NCBI GenBank assembly: GCA_022560615.1
Contig: JADFSR010000012.1
Coordinates: 1-64,000, forward strand
Length of the DNA: 64,000 nt
Direction: 5' to 3'
Origin: Gemmatimonadota bacterium
GTDB lineage: Bacteria > Gemmatimonadota > Gemmatimonadetes > Longimicrobiales > Gaopeijiaceae
The notes beneath the pieces were generated by a model, which saw only the letters and a list, made by a program, of their open reading frames with translations, made no database searches and was not told the DNA's origin. This document shows positions 25,110-34,432 of this stretch, in pieces (positions within the stretch are counted from its first letter, which is position 1; each line of letters starts with the position of its first letter). The position numbers and the translations under genes are program-made.

Positions 25110-25478
25110 ATGAGTAGCGATCCCGGCGCTTTTTTGCCACTCAGCCCTCCGGTATTTCATATCCTCCTCTCCCTCGCCGACCGCGAGCGTCATGGCTACG
25201 CGATCATCAAGGAGATCGAACGGCGTACCGCCGAGTCGATCGTCCTGAGCACGGGGACTCTCTACGCCGCCATCAAAAGGCTGTTGGCCGATGAGCTCAT
25301 CGAGAGTGCCGAGGGGCGGGCTGACCCCGAGCTCGACGACACGCGCAGGCGCTATTACCAGCTCACCGCCCTGGGGAAGCTCGTCGTGAGAGCGGATACG
25401 GACCGGCTCGCCGAGCTCGTCAGCATGTCTCGCGATAAGCAACTGAGCCCCTGGTTCTCGGGCGGGAGCGTAGGATGA
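25110..25478 (+). CDS. PadR-family transcriptional regulator
   Basis: The 122-residue protein is a winged-helix PadR regulator: [21 protein letters not shown], then [20 protein letters not shown] (recognition helix), and the wing [14 protein letters not shown], ending in a short dimerisation helix. ATG 25110 follows AAGGGAAG and is preferred over a TTG at 25092. The last four bases overlap the start of the ADOP permease gene (ATGA), an arrangement that is standard for PadR/ADOP pairs in Acidobacteriota and Gemmatimonadota. It probably represses that transporter. The ligand is unknown. Confidence 0.92.
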   Translation: MSSDPGAFLPLSPPVFHILLSLADRERHGYAIIKEIERRTAESIVLSTGTLYAAIKRLLADELIESAEGRADPELDDTRRRYYQLTALGKLVVRADTDRLAELVSMSRDKQLSPWFSGGSVG

Positions 25479-28291
25479 GCGTCGGCGAGCGCCTCTACCG
25501 CTTGACCTTACGGGCCTACCCCTCCCAGCACCGCGCCGACTACGGGCCGGACATGCTCGAAGCGTTTCAGGCTCTCGAGCGGGACTTCCGCGCGCGAGGC
25601 CGTCTCCGCTACTTGCGGTTCCTCCTGGCCGAGCTTCGAGGGCTCCTGTCGCAGGCTGTCCGGGAGCGGCTTGCCTGGGGCAGCGTACAGCCGTCGGGGG
25701 GCCGGTTCGGAGGTGACGGCTCCAGGAAGGGCGGTGCGACGGACGGCTGGATCCAGGATCTCCGTTACGGATGGCGGCAACTCCTCCGCACGCCGGGGGT
25801 CAGTGCCCTCGCCGTCCTGACGCTCGCGCTCGGGATCGGCGCCAACGCCGCGATCTTCGGTGTAGTGGACGCGGTGATGGATCAGCCCGTTCCCTATGAC
25901 GAGCCGGACCGCCTGGTCCACATCTTCGAGCAGTATCCGGTTCAGCGCCCTGAAATGCAGCACGCCTTGGGTCCTGGGAGACCCAGGGTGTCGGCGGGCG
26001 ATTTCCTCGACTACTCGGCCCTCAACAGCACCTTCGAGTACCTCGCGGCGACCTCGTTGGATAACTACGTGCTCGACGGAACGTCGACGATCACCAGAGC
26101 ACTGGGGGTTTCCGAGGACTTCTTGCCGATGCTGGGCGCCCAGTTCCAGCTCGGCCGAAGCTTCTCGCCCGATCCGCTACTGCCCCCACCCGTGTGGCCA
26201 ACGGAACTCGTGAATTTCGAGGTGATCCTGACCCATGGCTTCTGGCAGCGGCAATTCGGCGGCGACCCGGAGATCCTCGGCAAGACTCTTAGGTTCCACC
26301 ATTGGTGGGGCCGTCGTCCCGTAGTCAACCTCGAAGTCGTGGGGGTACTCACTCCGGATTTCCAGGCACCGCCCAGCCTCGGCACGACGGGACTCCAGCT
26401 CATCGCGCCCGATATGCTGGTGCCGCTGGGTCGGACCCGCGTGAACTGGAGCGCCCGGTCGCTTTATCAGCTCAACGCCGTCGGTCGCCTCCGCCGGGGA
26501 GTATCTGTCGAGCAGGCTCAGGCCGACCTGGACGGGATCGCCGCCGGGATCGCCGAAGCGCATCCCGAGACAAACGCCGGATACCAGGTCGCCCTCCTGC
26601 CACAGGAAAGCCTCCCGCGACGTCTCTACGGTCCGGCCATCGCCTTGCTCATGGGGGTGGTTGGAGCGGTGCTGCTCATCGCCTGTGTCAATGTCGCGAC
26701 CTTGCTATTGGCACGGTCGGTGGTGAGAGAAGGGGAATTCGCCGTGCGTGCGTCACTGGGTGCCGGACGGGCGCGTATCTTCCGTCAACTGCTCATCGAG
26801 GCGGGCCTACTTGGTGCCTTGGCCGGCGTCGCCGCTTTGTCGGTCGCGTACTTCGGCACGGTGGTTCTCACTTCTCTGTTCCCAGGTAACGTCCTGGGCC
26901 TAGCCGACGCCGCCGTTAATTGGCGAGTAGTCGCCTTCACGGGGGCCGCATCACTCCTGACCGTGATACTGTTCGGCGTGGTACCCGCGCTATGGGGTTC
27001 AAGAACCGATGTGGGTCAGACGCTCAAGAAGAGTGGAGGCCGCACCGTTACCAAGGCGAGCGCTCTCCTCCGGGGGTTGGTGGTGTCGCAAGTGGCGCTC
27101 GCGCTGACGTTGCTCATCGGCGCCGGGTTGCTGATCAACAGTTTTGCGCGCCTGACGTCAGTGGACCCCGGGTTTGATCACGACGGTGTCCTCACGGTGG
27201 ACGTGCGCTTGCCGCCCTGGCAGCTCGGGAAATACCAAGGTTGGCCTCAGATCACCGCCCTGTATCGAGACATCACGGCTCGGGTTGAAGCCGTCCCCGG
27301 CGTACGATCCGTCAGCAGTGTCGGAGCGCCCCCGCTGAACCTGAGTGACGACACTTGGCCCATCACCATCCAGGATCGACCGAGGGCTACGTTCGAGGAA
27401 AACCTGAGAGCCGACTTCCGTTATGCGAGTCCTGGCTACTTTCGCACCATGGGGATTCCCGTAGTCAGGGGCCGTGAGTTCACCGAACAAGATGACGATG
27501 GGGTCGAGCGACCAACGGCGGCGCCGGCGGTCGTGAGCGAGGCCATGGCACGACAGTTCTGGCCGGGCAAGGATCCGCTGGGGAAGATCTTCTACTGGGG
27601 TCAGAACGACATGGAAGCCGGAGAGTCGGATAACCGCTATCCGCCCTCACCCCAGTTCACGGTGGTCGGCGTCGTGGGAGACGTCAAAACGCTCGGCCTG
27701 GGCATGCCACCGAGACCCCAGGTGTACAGCACCGCGTTCGTGTTCCAGGCTAAGGATCGAACGGTCATGGTGCGGACCGCCGGGGACCCGTTGAAGGTCG
27801 CCGATGCCGTGCGTCGTGCCGTCCTGTCAGTAGACGAGAACGACCTGACGTTAACGCTCAGCACCATGGAGAGTAAAATCTCGACGGCCCTGGACCGGCC
27901 GCGCTTCTACGTGGCGATGGCGTCCACCCTGGCAACTGTGGCGCTTATCTTGGTCGTCACCGGCCTATATGGTGTGGTATCGTATCTGATAAGCCGTCGG
28001 ACCCACGAGTTCGGTCTGCGGATCGCCATGGGCGCACGGCCGGACCACTTGCTCAAGATGGTCATGGGGCAAGGCGTGATGCTGGTGGGCGCCGGTGTCG
28101 CTTTGGGCCTCGTCGGAGCCGTGATGCTGACGCGGTTCCTGTCGGCCTACCTGTTTGGGATCAGCCCCTTCGATCCGATCACGTTTGTGGTGGTGGCCGT
28201 CGCATTGGCCGGCGTTGCTCTGATGGCAAACGCAATCCCCGCGCGGCGGGCTAGCCGGGTCGATCCGATCATTGCGTTACGGGCGGACTAG
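25475..28291 (+). CDS. ADOP-type ABC transporter permease (MacB-like)
   Basis: The 938-residue product begins with an N-terminal helical domain characteristic of ADOP proteins ([17 protein letters not shown], then a short basic linker). Two MacB/FtsX-like permease units follow. The first has its leading helix at [21 protein letters not shown] and an extracytoplasmic core up to about residue 380, then three helices ([25 protein letters not shown]). The second repeats this, with [19 protein letters not shown] and a final [25 protein letters not shown]. No ATPase is encoded beside it, as usual for these orphan permeases. It probably works with a distant ATPase in export or mechanotransmission. 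Translational coupling to PadR predicts regulated expression. Confidence 0.93.
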   Translation: MSVGERLYRLTLRAYPSQHRADYGPDMLEAFQALERDFRARGRLRYLRFLLAELRGLLSQAVRERLAWGSVQPSGGRFGGDGSRKGGATDGWIQDLRYGWRQLLRTPGVSALAVLTLALGIGANAAIFGVVDAVMDQPVPYDEPDRLVHIFEQYPVQRPEMQHALGPGRPRVSAGDFLDYSALNSTFEYLAATSLDNYVLDGTSTITRALGVSEDFLPMLGAQFQLGRSFSPDPLLPPPVWPTELVNFEVILTHGFWQRQFGGDPEILGKTLRFHHWWGRRPVVNLEVVGVLTPDFQAPPSLGTTGLQLIAPDMLVPLGRTRVNWSARSLYQLNAVGRLRRGVSVEQAQADLDGIAAGIAEAHPETNAGYQVALLPQESLPRRLYGPAIALLMGVVGAVLLIACVNVATLLLARSVVREGEFAVRASLGAGRARIFRQLLIEAGLLGALAGVAALSVAYFGTVVLTSLFPGNVLGLADAAVNWRVVAFTGAASLLTVILFGVVPALWGSRTDVGQTLKKSGGRTVTKASALLRGLVVSQVALALTLLIGAGLLINSFARLTSVDPGFDHDGVLTVDVRLPPWQLGKYQGWPQITALYRDITARVEAVPGVRSVSSVGAPPLNLSDDTWPITIQDRPRATFEENLRADFRYASPGYFRTMGIPVVRGREFTEQDDDGVERPTAAPAVVSEAMARQFWPGKDPLGKIFYWGQNDMEAGESDNRYPPSPQFTVVGVVGDVKTLGLGMPPRPQVYSTAFVFQAKDRTVMVRTAGDPLKVADAVRRAVLSVDENDLTLTLSTMESKISTALDRPRFYVAMASTLATVALILVVTGLYGVVSYLISRRTHEFGLRIAMGARPDHLLKMVMGQGVMLVGAGVALGLVGAVMLTRFLSAYLFGISPFDPITFVVVAVALAGVALMANAIPARRASRVDPIIALRAD

Positions 28292-28325
28292 TAGGACCGC
28301 CACTCTACCGTCTGGCCCACCCAGT

Positions 28326-28402
28326 GCGCGATACGAGGACTGCGGCCACGAGCGGCTAATCCCGTACTCCTGCAAGGGCCGGGGAATCTGCCCCGAGGCG
28401 TT
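28326..28402 (+). pseudogene. IS91-family transposase zinc-finger remnant
   Basis: ARYEDCGHERLIPYSCKGRGICPE, encoded at about 28326-28400, matches the N-terminal zinc-binding region of IS91-type transposases, whose consensus reads RCxDCGHExLLAFSCKGRGFCPSC. The frame then leaves the family and stops at 28469. Only about 24 residues remain, so this is a scrap, not an active element. A shorter scrap of the same motif lies at 34386. Confidence 0.55.
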
Positions 28403-29183
28403 CGCAGTGCCGCCAAATCATTGGGGTGTGGCTACTTTGGAACAACGTATAACTACTTGTCAATACTGAAGTTCTACCAGTCCTTGCAGGTAGATGTGTG
28501 CGGAAAACCCGGGGCTATTGGAGGGGACGGGCGATAGCCCGGGGGTTAGCTCGTTCTGGAACGGCGTGAGCGGAGCGAAGTACTTTGTCCTAGACGCGAT
28601 CGTAGTCGAAGATCACCAGGTCGGCCTGGCCAACCCGCACCTACCCGCAGTCCGGCAGACCGATGATCTGCGCGGGTAAGCCGGTGGAGGAGCGCACGAA
28701 GAACGGGAGTCAACTCCATCCCCGGTGATGCTCGCAGGCGTTCCACAACCCGCTCGTACGCGTTTTCGGCGACGTACGGCGTTAGTGCATGGCTCCGAGC
28801 TTCGCTACCTGATGAGGCCGGATGAAACGTCCCAAGTATCCCAGGCGTAGCCACTACAAGTACGCGTAGTTGAGCCATTCGGCTACCTCCCTCCGCCAGT
28901 TTGAACATCCCCTCGTCCCACTCCTTCAGTGCGACGCCTCCCCACCTCCCTCGACAACGGCGATCGGCCCCACGCCGCGGCCCCTCTCCGTGTCCCATCC
29001 CACAACACGACCTACCGCGCTTCTCGCTTCGCTAGGGCGGTTGAAGCGCCGATCCTTGATAGCGCGGTTGGAGTTCCTATCCGTTTTATCCCTGTGAGCA
29101 AGGACCTTGTGGCGAGCGGTCCAGATCCCAACAGTGGACCCGTCGTGCGACGAGCTCTGCGTGCCAACCAGAGGGGGAAAGCG
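28403..29183. other. Gene-poor scar region
   Basis: Apart from the transposase scrap before it and the amidohydrolase tail inside it, this stretch contains no intact gene that I can support. Several overlapping open frames of 60-150 codons exist on both strands but show no family motif. The immediate upstream region of the cyclase gene (after about 29100) must carry its promoter. The mix of debris suggests past insertion and deletion. Confidence 0.45.
28505..28720 (-). pseudogene. C-terminal remnant of a D-aminoacylase-like amidohydrolase
   Basis: On the minus strand one frame reads LPAQIIGLPDCG, stop, VRVGQADLVIFDYDRV, stop, DKVLRSAHAVPERANP. This is the C-terminal signature of N-acyl-D-amino-acid deacylase-type amidohydrolases (xPAxxLGLxDRGxLxVGxxADLVVFD...DxATFxxPxxxPxG). 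Two in-frame stops (TAG) and a frame change near 28680 disable it, and the catalytic barrel is absent. It is therefore a degraded tail of a larger gene. An alternative frame on this strand is open from 28998 to 28546 but has no recognisable content. Confidence 0.55.
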
Positions 29184-30176
29184 ATGAACGTGAGGTTGAC
29201 GACTTCGGTGGTGGTGTCTGCAGTCGTGATGACGCTCGGCCTGGGCGGGGCGACCATGGTGCTCGAGGCCCAGGACGGAACACGGGCTCCACGCAACCTC
29301 GAGGAGTTCGACGTGATGTTCCGCGAGCTCTCGAATTGGGGGCGCTGGGGCGCGTCAGACGAGCGCGGGACGCTGAATCTGATCACCCCGGCCAAGATCC
29401 GTGAGGCGGCCGCACTGGTCCGCAGCGGGATCACCGTGTCGCTCTCGCACAATCCGATGCCGGAAGCAGCTCCGGACAACCCGGTCACCGCGTTCGAACA
29501 CACCATGGGCCGAGGTTTCCGCAGCGACACCTACAGCTTCACCTACCACGGCTACGGCGTGAGCCACATCGATGCGCTTTGCCACTTTGCCCACAACGGC
29601 CGGCTCTACAACGACGTTCCCACGTCGGCGAGCACGTCCGAGGGGTGCAGCAAGAACGGCATCCAGAACCTCAAGAACGGCATCGTCACGCGCGGCATCC
29701 TGCTCGACTTCCCCCGCCTCAAGGGCGTGCCCTACCTCGAGCCCGGGACACCGATCTACATCGAGGACATCGAGGCCTGGGAGCGGCAAGCCGCCGTCAC
29801 CGTCTCGGCCGGCGACGTCATCTTCATCCGCACCGGCCGTTGGGCGCGACGCGAAGCTCTCGGACCCTGGCAACTGTCGGGGAACAGCGCCGGCTTGCAC
29901 GCGTCCGTCCTCCCCTGGATCAAGGAACGCGACGTCGCGTTCGTGGGGAGCGATGCGGCGACCGATGTGATGCCGTCGATGGTCGAAGGCATCACGCAGC
30001 CGGTCCATACCTTTCTGATCGCCGGCCTCGGCTCGAACATCTTCGACAACATGGACCTCGAGGCGCTCGCCGAGACAGCGGCCCGTCTGAACCGCTGGGA
30101 GTTCATGCTGACCGCTGGTCCGATTCCGGTAACGGGTGGCACCGGTTCGCCGCTCAATCCGATCGCGGTGTTCTGA
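29184..30176 (+). CDS. Secreted cyclase-family (kynurenine formamidase-like) hydrolase
   Basis: The 330-residue product has a signal peptide (TTSVVVSAVVMTLGLGGATMVLEAQ) followed by a cyclase-family (PF04199) domain. LSNWGRWGASDERGTLNLITP opens the domain. The metal-binding motif is HGYGVSHIDALCHF (about residues 115-128), the usual HGxxxTHxDxPxHF with Ser for Thr. Later motifs include GDVIFIRTGRW and VAFVGSDAATDV. These enzymes hydrolyse cyclic or formyl amides; a secreted form is unusual for the family but frequent in this kind of genome. ATG 29184 follows GAGGGGGAAAG. Substrate unknown. Confidence 0.88.
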   Translation: MNVRLTTSVVVSAVVMTLGLGGATMVLEAQDGTRAPRNLEEFDVMFRELSNWGRWGASDERGTLNLITPAKIREAAALVRSGITVSLSHNPMPEAAPDNPVTAFEHTMGRGFRSDTYSFTYHGYGVSHIDALCHFAHNGRLYNDVPTSASTSEGCSKNGIQNLKNGIVTRGILLDFPRLKGVPYLEPGTPIYIEDIEAWERQAAVTVSAGDVIFIRTGRWARREALGPWQLSGNSAGLHASVLPWIKERDVAFVGSDAATDVMPSMVEGITQPVHTFLIAGLGSNIFDNMDLEALAETAARLNRWEFMLTAGPIPVTGGTGSPLNPIAVF

Positions 30177-30234
30177 TTTGGTGGAGCCCCCGTAGCCCGC
30201 CAACCCGACTCGAGGTTTCGCCCGCCCCTGTCGT

Positions 30235-30657
30235 TCACACGCTTCCCCGAGGGACGACCCACTCGACGGGCTGTCCGGTGACGGCGGCTATGCGGTCGAA
30301 GTCGGCATCGTAGTGGAGGACGGTGAGCCCGTTCGCCTCGGCGCAGGCGGCGATGATGAGATCGGGGATGGGCAGCCGGTGTTGGCCCATCTCGGCGAGC
30401 TTCGCCTGAATGGTGATCGCACCCTCGAAGATGTCTTGAGTCAGCGGGATCTGGGCGTAAGCGAGCCGTCGTCGCTCGCGGATCGCAAGGTAGTCCTGGT
30501 GGCTTCGCGCGCTGAAGAGTACTTCGAGATCGATGATCGAGCAGGTAGCTGCCGTTCCCGCGTCGATGATCGGACCGAGGCGCTCGCGAACCGGCTCCAA
30601 CGGCATGCGCTCGAGGGCACTCTTGTCCACCATGTAGCGGGCAGTCACGTTCGCCAC
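30235..30657 (-). CDS. vapC: VapC-family PIN-domain ribonuclease toxin
   Basis: The 140-residue protein is a PIN domain: RYMVDKSALERM places the first catalytic Asp (D11), TCSIIDLEVLFSA gives a conserved acidic residue, and LPIPDLIIAACAEANGLTVLHYDADFDRIA contains the third and fourth acidic positions. VapC toxins cleave tRNA or rRNA and are held inactive by VapB. The start overlaps the end of vapB by 13 bases, so the two are translated together. The pair is compact and placed between two unrelated genes, typical of a mobile toxin-antitoxin module. Confidence 0.92.
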   Translation of the reverse strand: MANVTARYMVDKSALERMPLEPVRERLGPIIDAGTAATCSIIDLEVLFSARSHQDYLAIRERRRLAYAQIPLTQDIFEGAITIQAKLAEMGQHRLPIPDLIIAACAEANGLTVLHYDADFDRIAAVTGQPVEWVVPRGSV

Positions 30658-30860
30658 GCCCCGGTCATCACCTGCGGGTCGTCGAGGTCCATACCACGCA
30701 TGCGTGCCAACGCGTCGACCTCGTCCCGGCGAGCTCGCTCGCGGAGAACTTCGAGGAATGCCTCTTCAACCGTCTCTTTGATGGTGGACGTTCCCAGGGC
30801 GCTTCGGACCCGGTCGAGGAGCCCCACGTCGATCTCGATACTCGTTTTTCGCTTTGCCAT
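30645..30860 (-). CDS. vapB: VapB-family antitoxin
   Basis: From ATG 30860 the 71-residue protein begins AKRKTSIEIDVGLLDRVRSALG, a ribbon-helix-helix DNA-binding domain, followed by TIKETVEEAFLEVLRERARR and a C-terminal toxin-binding tail (ALARMRGMDLDDPQVM). This matches the VapB type often annotated DUF2191. It should neutralise the downstream VapC and repress the shared promoter. The longer frame to 30890 lacks a reasonable start context; CTGGGAA precedes ATG 30860. Confidence 0.9.
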   Translation of the reverse strand: MAKRKTSIEIDVGLLDRVRSALGTSTIKETVEEAFLEVLRERARRDEVDALARMRGMDLDDPQVMTGAWRT

Positions 30861-31265
30861 TTCCCAGATGTGTCGTACGGTAGATATCACTAACTGTCCT
30901 CAATGGAAGCTAATCCAGGATACGAATGGATATCAAGTTCATAGTTCCTGCGATATACACGTCGGTCCCGACCGACAGCCGCCCGACGTCCACCGTACAA
31001 CGCGATGAGGGCGCCCGGATGGCCGATTCGGCCTCGGACCACGCCTTTCGGCCAGGGTTGACTTACCGGACAGCCCGAGCGGTGCGAGGCCAACCGCCGA
31101 CCGACGACTGTGGATCCCGGATCTTGTGCGCGTAGGCGGGCAACGCCGTATCATGTACGCCAGGCTTCTGTGGCCCCAGAGGACGGGCGGAGTTGGATGT
31201 CCGATCCCGATTACTCGGCAGAACAGGGCTGTACATGGCGGCTACCAGCTGACGGAGGCGTTGCG
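30861..31265. other. Intergenic region, no gene seen
   Basis: About 400 bases separate vapB from the YVTN protein gene. The first part should contain the vapBC promoter and operator; I see no obvious dyad. The GGAGG site of the next gene is at the right edge. Several short frames on both strands lack any recognisable content. Confidence 0.4.
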
Positions 31266-32360
31266 ATGCTGAACGTGAGGAGTACACGAATCCTGCTCTG
31301 CACCGTGCTTGCCGCGATCGTCGCTGCGCCGCTGGCGGCGCAGAGCGGCCAGGTGGCACGCATCATCCAGACCAACTCGGCCGGGACGAACGCGCACCTC
31401 ATCGATCCCGAGACGCACGAGGTGCTGGCCGTGATCGAAGGCCTTCCTCATGTCCATGGCGTCGCGGAGCATCCGGAGGGCCTCTACTACTACTTCTCCA
31501 ACGAGATGTACAGCCGCATCGACGTGGTCGACACACGCACGTTGGAAATCGTCGACCACATCCCGCTTTCGGGGCGGCCCAACAACATCTCGATCAGCAA
31601 GGAGCTCCGGAAGCTCTATGTCGGGATCAGGGGCGGCGGGCCCTTCACGGACGTCATCGACATCGACACGCACGAGGTGATCAAGACCATCCGCATGCAC
31701 CGCGGAGTCCACAACATCTACGTGACCGAGGACTCCCGCTGGGCGGTGGCCAGCCTCGCGCCGGGCCCGGAAAGCCCCGAGGACCCGTCGATCCAGGTGA
31801 TCGACACGAGCACCGACGAAGTCGCCTGGGGCATACCGGTGAAGGGCCTTCGGACGCGCCCCCTGGCGATCGAGTCGAACCCGGACGGCTCCCCACGGCG
31901 GATCTTCGCCCAGGCGAGCGAGCATCACGGCTTCTACGTGATCGATTGGGACACGAGGGAGGTCGTGGACTTCATCAGTCCACCCCCCGTTCCCCTCTCG
32001 CAGATCAACGCGGACGGACGTCAGGACGGACCGAGCCACGGTCTCGAGGTGCTGGCCGACAACTCGGCGGTGTGGGACGTGAGCCGCATCACCAGCTCGG
32101 TGTACGGATACTCGCTTCCCGATCTGGAGTACATCGGGTCAGTCTTCGTCGGAATCGGAGGGGGAGGAGCGGACTGGGCCACGTCATCGCCGGACGGCAG
32201 GTACCTCTTCGTAGCGGTCACGGGAGCGGGCGAGACCGTGGTCGTGGATCTGGAGCGGCTCGAGGTCGTGAAGCGCATTCAGGTGGGGCATGCGCCCAAG
32301 CGCGTGCACACCGCGGTGATTCCTGCCGATCGGGTGGAGATCGGGAGCGGCGGACGGTGA
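31266..32360 (+). CDS. Secreted YVTN-type beta-propeller protein
   Basis: The 364-residue product has a signal peptide (STRILLCTVLAAIVAAPLAAQ) and a seven-bladed propeller of the YVTN/cytochrome-cd1-like group. Its repeats include IDVVDTRTLEIVDHIPLSGRPNNI, TDVIDIDTHEVIKTI and TVVVDLERLEVVKRIQVGHAPKRVH. ATG 31266 has GGAGG upstream. Such proteins sit in the periplasm and may bind ligands or partner redox proteins. The stop overlaps the GTG of a di-heme cytochrome gene, suggesting that the two are coupled and possibly work together. No enzymatic residues can be assigned. Confidence 0.82.
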   Translation: MLNVRSTRILLCTVLAAIVAAPLAAQSGQVARIIQTNSAGTNAHLIDPETHEVLAVIEGLPHVHGVAEHPEGLYYYFSNEMYSRIDVVDTRTLEIVDHIPLSGRPNNISISKELRKLYVGIRGGGPFTDVIDIDTHEVIKTIRMHRGVHNIYVTEDSRWAVASLAPGPESPEDPSIQVIDTSTDEVAWGIPVKGLRTRPLAIESNPDGSPRRIFAQASEHHGFYVIDWDTREVVDFISPPPVPLSQINADGRQDGPSHGLEVLADNSAVWDVSRITSSVYGYSLPDLEYIGSVFVGIGGGGADWATSSPDGRYLFVAVTGAGETVVVDLERLEVVKRIQVGHAPKRVHTAVIPADRVEIGSGGR

Positions 32361-33304
32361 GGGGAGGAGAGGAGCGCGCGCGGACCCGGCTGGGCGGAAG
32401 ACGTGGGGGCGAGCGGATCCGACCGGGCACGGCCCGGTACGGCGTGCTCGTGGGTGCCGTCCTGCTCGCTACGACTGCCTGCGGCGGCGGGCTGGACCCG
32501 GCGGTCGCTTCCGTCGCAGAAGCTACCGGCCTGGACTTCGACTTCTACGTAGCCAACGTGGAGCCGATCTTCGCGAGGCTGCGTGGCGGCTTCACGCTCG
32601 ACAACCCCGGCGGGCCGTCCTGTGTGATGTGCCATACCTGGCAGACCAATGCCCCACTCAAGCTGGAGTCCCTCGAGGAGGGACCGGGCGGGGCGACCTC
32701 TTGGACGGAAGAGCAGTCGGGCAGGAACTTCGTCGAGGTGGCCCGGCTCGTGACGCCAGGGGATCCGGACAACAGTCGGCTGCTCAGGGCCCCGCTGGCC
32801 AACGCGCAGGGGGGGCGAGGGCGACATACGGGCGGTGTGTTCTGGGCGTCGAAGGACGATCCGGAGTGGCAGCTTCTGGCGGAGTGGGTGGGCACGGCCG
32901 GCGCCCCTGTGGGCGGAGAAGTCGTGGCCGATCTTCCGCCCACCGTGGACTTCGAGTTCTTCCAGAGCTGCGTCCAGCGGATCTTCCTGAACACCACGCC
33001 TGGAGCCCTCCCCTGCACCGAATGCCACGGAGGTGGGGCAGCGGGGTTCGCCCGAGCCATCGGGGACGGGCGTGACTTCTGGAACGAGGTGGAGTCGAGG
33101 CGCAACTTCTCGGTGGCGATGCGGCTGATCGAACCCGGGGAGCCGACCCGGAGCCGACTTCTCATGCATCCTCTCGCCTTCGAGGGCGGCGGGGATTACA
33201 CGCACAACGGTCCGCGGCGCTGGAGGTCGATGGACGACCCGGAGTGGCAGATGCTGGCCGCTTGGGTCCGGGGCGAGCGGACGGGCAGCGCCTGCCCCGG
33301 CTGA
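32357..33304 (+). CDS. Di-heme c-type cytochrome lipoprotein with internal duplication
   Basis: GTG 32357 overlaps the preceding stop by three bases (GTGA). The 315-residue product has a basic N-terminus, a lipobox (AVLLATTAC, Cys42) and two CxxCH heme motifs, CVMCH (about 89-93) and CTECH (about 219-223). The two halves are similar: each has a heme motif, then NF..VARLV/AMRLIEPGxPxxSRLL..PLA, then a GG/H segment and DDPEWQLLAxWV. A duplication of one mono-heme unit therefore made the gene. It is probably an outer- or inner-membrane anchored periplasmic electron carrier, coupled to the YVTN protein upstream. Confidence 0.85.
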   Translation: MRGGEERARTRLGGRRGGERIRPGTARYGVLVGAVLLATTACGGGLDPAVASVAEATGLDFDFYVANVEPIFARLRGGFTLDNPGGPSCVMCHTWQTNAPLKLESLEEGPGGATSWTEEQSGRNFVEVARLVTPGDPDNSRLLRAPLANAQGGRGRHTGGVFWASKDDPEWQLLAEWVGTAGAPVGGEVVADLPPTVDFEFFQSCVQRIFLNTTPGALPCTECHGGGAAGFARAIGDGRDFWNEVESRRNFSVAMRLIEPGEPTRSRLLMHPLAFEGGGDYTHNGPRRWRSMDDPEWQMLAAWVRGERTGSACPG

Positions 33305-33338
33305 TGCAGATCCGCAGGGTCTCGACGGGTTTGGACTG

Positions 33339-34139
33339 ATGCCGATCCGTACTGCTCTCCTGGGCGCCGCCACCCTGACGTTCGCCGCCACGGCATGGAT
33401 TGTCTCGACTCGGGACGGCCACCTCCCCTCGCCGGTGTCCACGCCCGCAAGCGATCGCGCCGTGCAGGGGTGCTGCGCCTACTATCCTTACGAGGGGTCC
33501 TTGACGTTCTTGCGGATCCAGACCGCTTCCCCCTATGGCGGGTACGGCCGGTACGGTGGTTGGGCGCATGACTATCCAGACGCCGACGTCAACATGTCGA
33601 CGATTCTGCGCGAGCTGACCCTCATCCGCACGCGAGAGTTGGCGATGGGTGGCAACGTGCTCACGTTCGACGACCCGCGACTGATGCAATTTCCCGTCGC
33701 TTACGTGTCCGAGCCGGACGAGTGGCGAGTGACGGAGAGCGAGGCCGAGGGGTTACGCGCGTACCTGCTCAAGGGTGGCGTGGTCATGTTCGACGACTTC
33801 TTCGATTTCGAGATGGCGAATCTCGTGGCGCAGATGAGCCGCGTGTTTCCCGAGTTGCATTTCATCCTCCTCGACGGCACCGAGCCGATCTGGGACTCGT
33901 TCTACAGGCTCGAGCCGTTGACGATGTACCTGGAGGGCCCACGCAAGTACGGTACGCCCGAGTTTTGGGGGCTCTTTGAGGACAACGACAAGAGCAAGCG
34001 GTTGCTCGCGATCGCCAACGCGGGGGCCGACATCGGCGATCTGTGGGAGTGGGCCGCGGAGGGGTGGTATCCGGTCGACCCCACCAGCGAAGCCTTCAGG
34101 ATCGGCGTGAACTACTTCATTTACGCCGTGACTCACTAG
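33339..34139 (+). CDS. DUF4159 domain-containing exported protein
   Basis: The 266-residue product has an N-terminal hydrophobic segment (ALLGAATLTFAATAWIVST) and a DUF4159 domain with FLRIQTASPYG at its start. It continues with MGGNVLTFDDPRLMQFPVAYVSEPDEW, LRAYLLKGGVVMFDDFF and the final segment FRIGVNYFIYAVTH. DUF4159 proteins resemble glutamine-amidotransferase-like folds and often occur with MoxR/DUF58 operons; none is present here. The gene follows the di-heme cytochrome by 34 bases on the same strand, so one transcript is likely. Function unknown. Confidence 0.88.
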   Translation: MPIRTALLGAATLTFAATAWIVSTRDGHLPSPVSTPASDRAVQGCCAYYPYEGSLTFLRIQTASPYGGYGRYGGWAHDYPDADVNMSTILRELTLIRTRELAMGGNVLTFDDPRLMQFPVAYVSEPDEWRVTESEAEGLRAYLLKGGVVMFDDFFDFEMANLVAQMSRVFPELHFILLDGTEPIWDSFYRLEPLTMYLEGPRKYGTPEFWGLFEDNDKSKRLLAIANAGADIGDLWEWAAEGWYPVDPTSEAFRIGVNYFIYAVTH

Positions 34140-34172
34140 CGCGGGGTGGCCTTCGCGTGCCGTCGGACCGCG

Positions 34173-34325
34173 ATGAGCTTGCGCCGGATTGCGACCGGTC
34201 GGTTCATCGAGTACGCCGAGCCAACAGATCTCACGCGCTTCCACCTGTCACTGTTGCAGCGCATGGGGATGGAAATCGACCAGCTGGGGACGGCGTCGGC
34301 CCCGTTGGCCGAGCTGGGGGGCTGA
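34173..34325 (+). CDS. Small ORF, 50 codons, hypothetical or gene remnant
   Basis: An ATG at 34173 opens a frame reading SLRRIATGRFIEYAEPTDLTRF and HLSLLQRMGMEIDQLG before stopping at 34325. The residue mix looks like real protein rather than a shadow, but I do not recognise it, and the piece is too short for a full domain. It could be the tail of a decayed gene. No clear ribosome site is seen. Confidence 0.25.
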   Translation: MSLRRIATGRFIEYAEPTDLTRFHLSLLQRMGMEIDQLGTASAPLAELGG

Positions 34326-34379
34326 GGGCGCGGGGTCGTCGCCTGACGGGACGAATAAGAACGCCCACGTTTTCGCTCG

Positions 34380-34420
34380 GGCCAGTGCGAGGACTGTGGC
34401 CACGAGCGCCCGCTCCGCCG
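34380..34420 (+). pseudogene. Second, shorter IS91-type zinc-finger scrap
   Basis: At 34383-34420 the plus strand reads QCEDCGHERPLRR, repeating the CEDCGHER core of the scrap at 28329. At DNA level the 21 bases CGAGGACTG(C/T)GGCCACGAGCG are identical except for one base. Nothing else of a transposase remains. Confidence 0.4.
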
Positions 34421-34432
34421 TAACTTCCCCCC

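Noticed and set aside
28546-28998. A 150-codon minus-strand frame in the scar region
   Set aside because: No family resemblance, and an alternative frame on the same strand carries the amidohydrolase signature, so this frame is probably accidental.
30861-31265. Possible promoter boxes before the YVTN gene (TTGTGC ... TATCAT)
   Set aside because: The spacing of about 19 bases is poor and GC-rich bacterial promoters of this phylum are not well defined.
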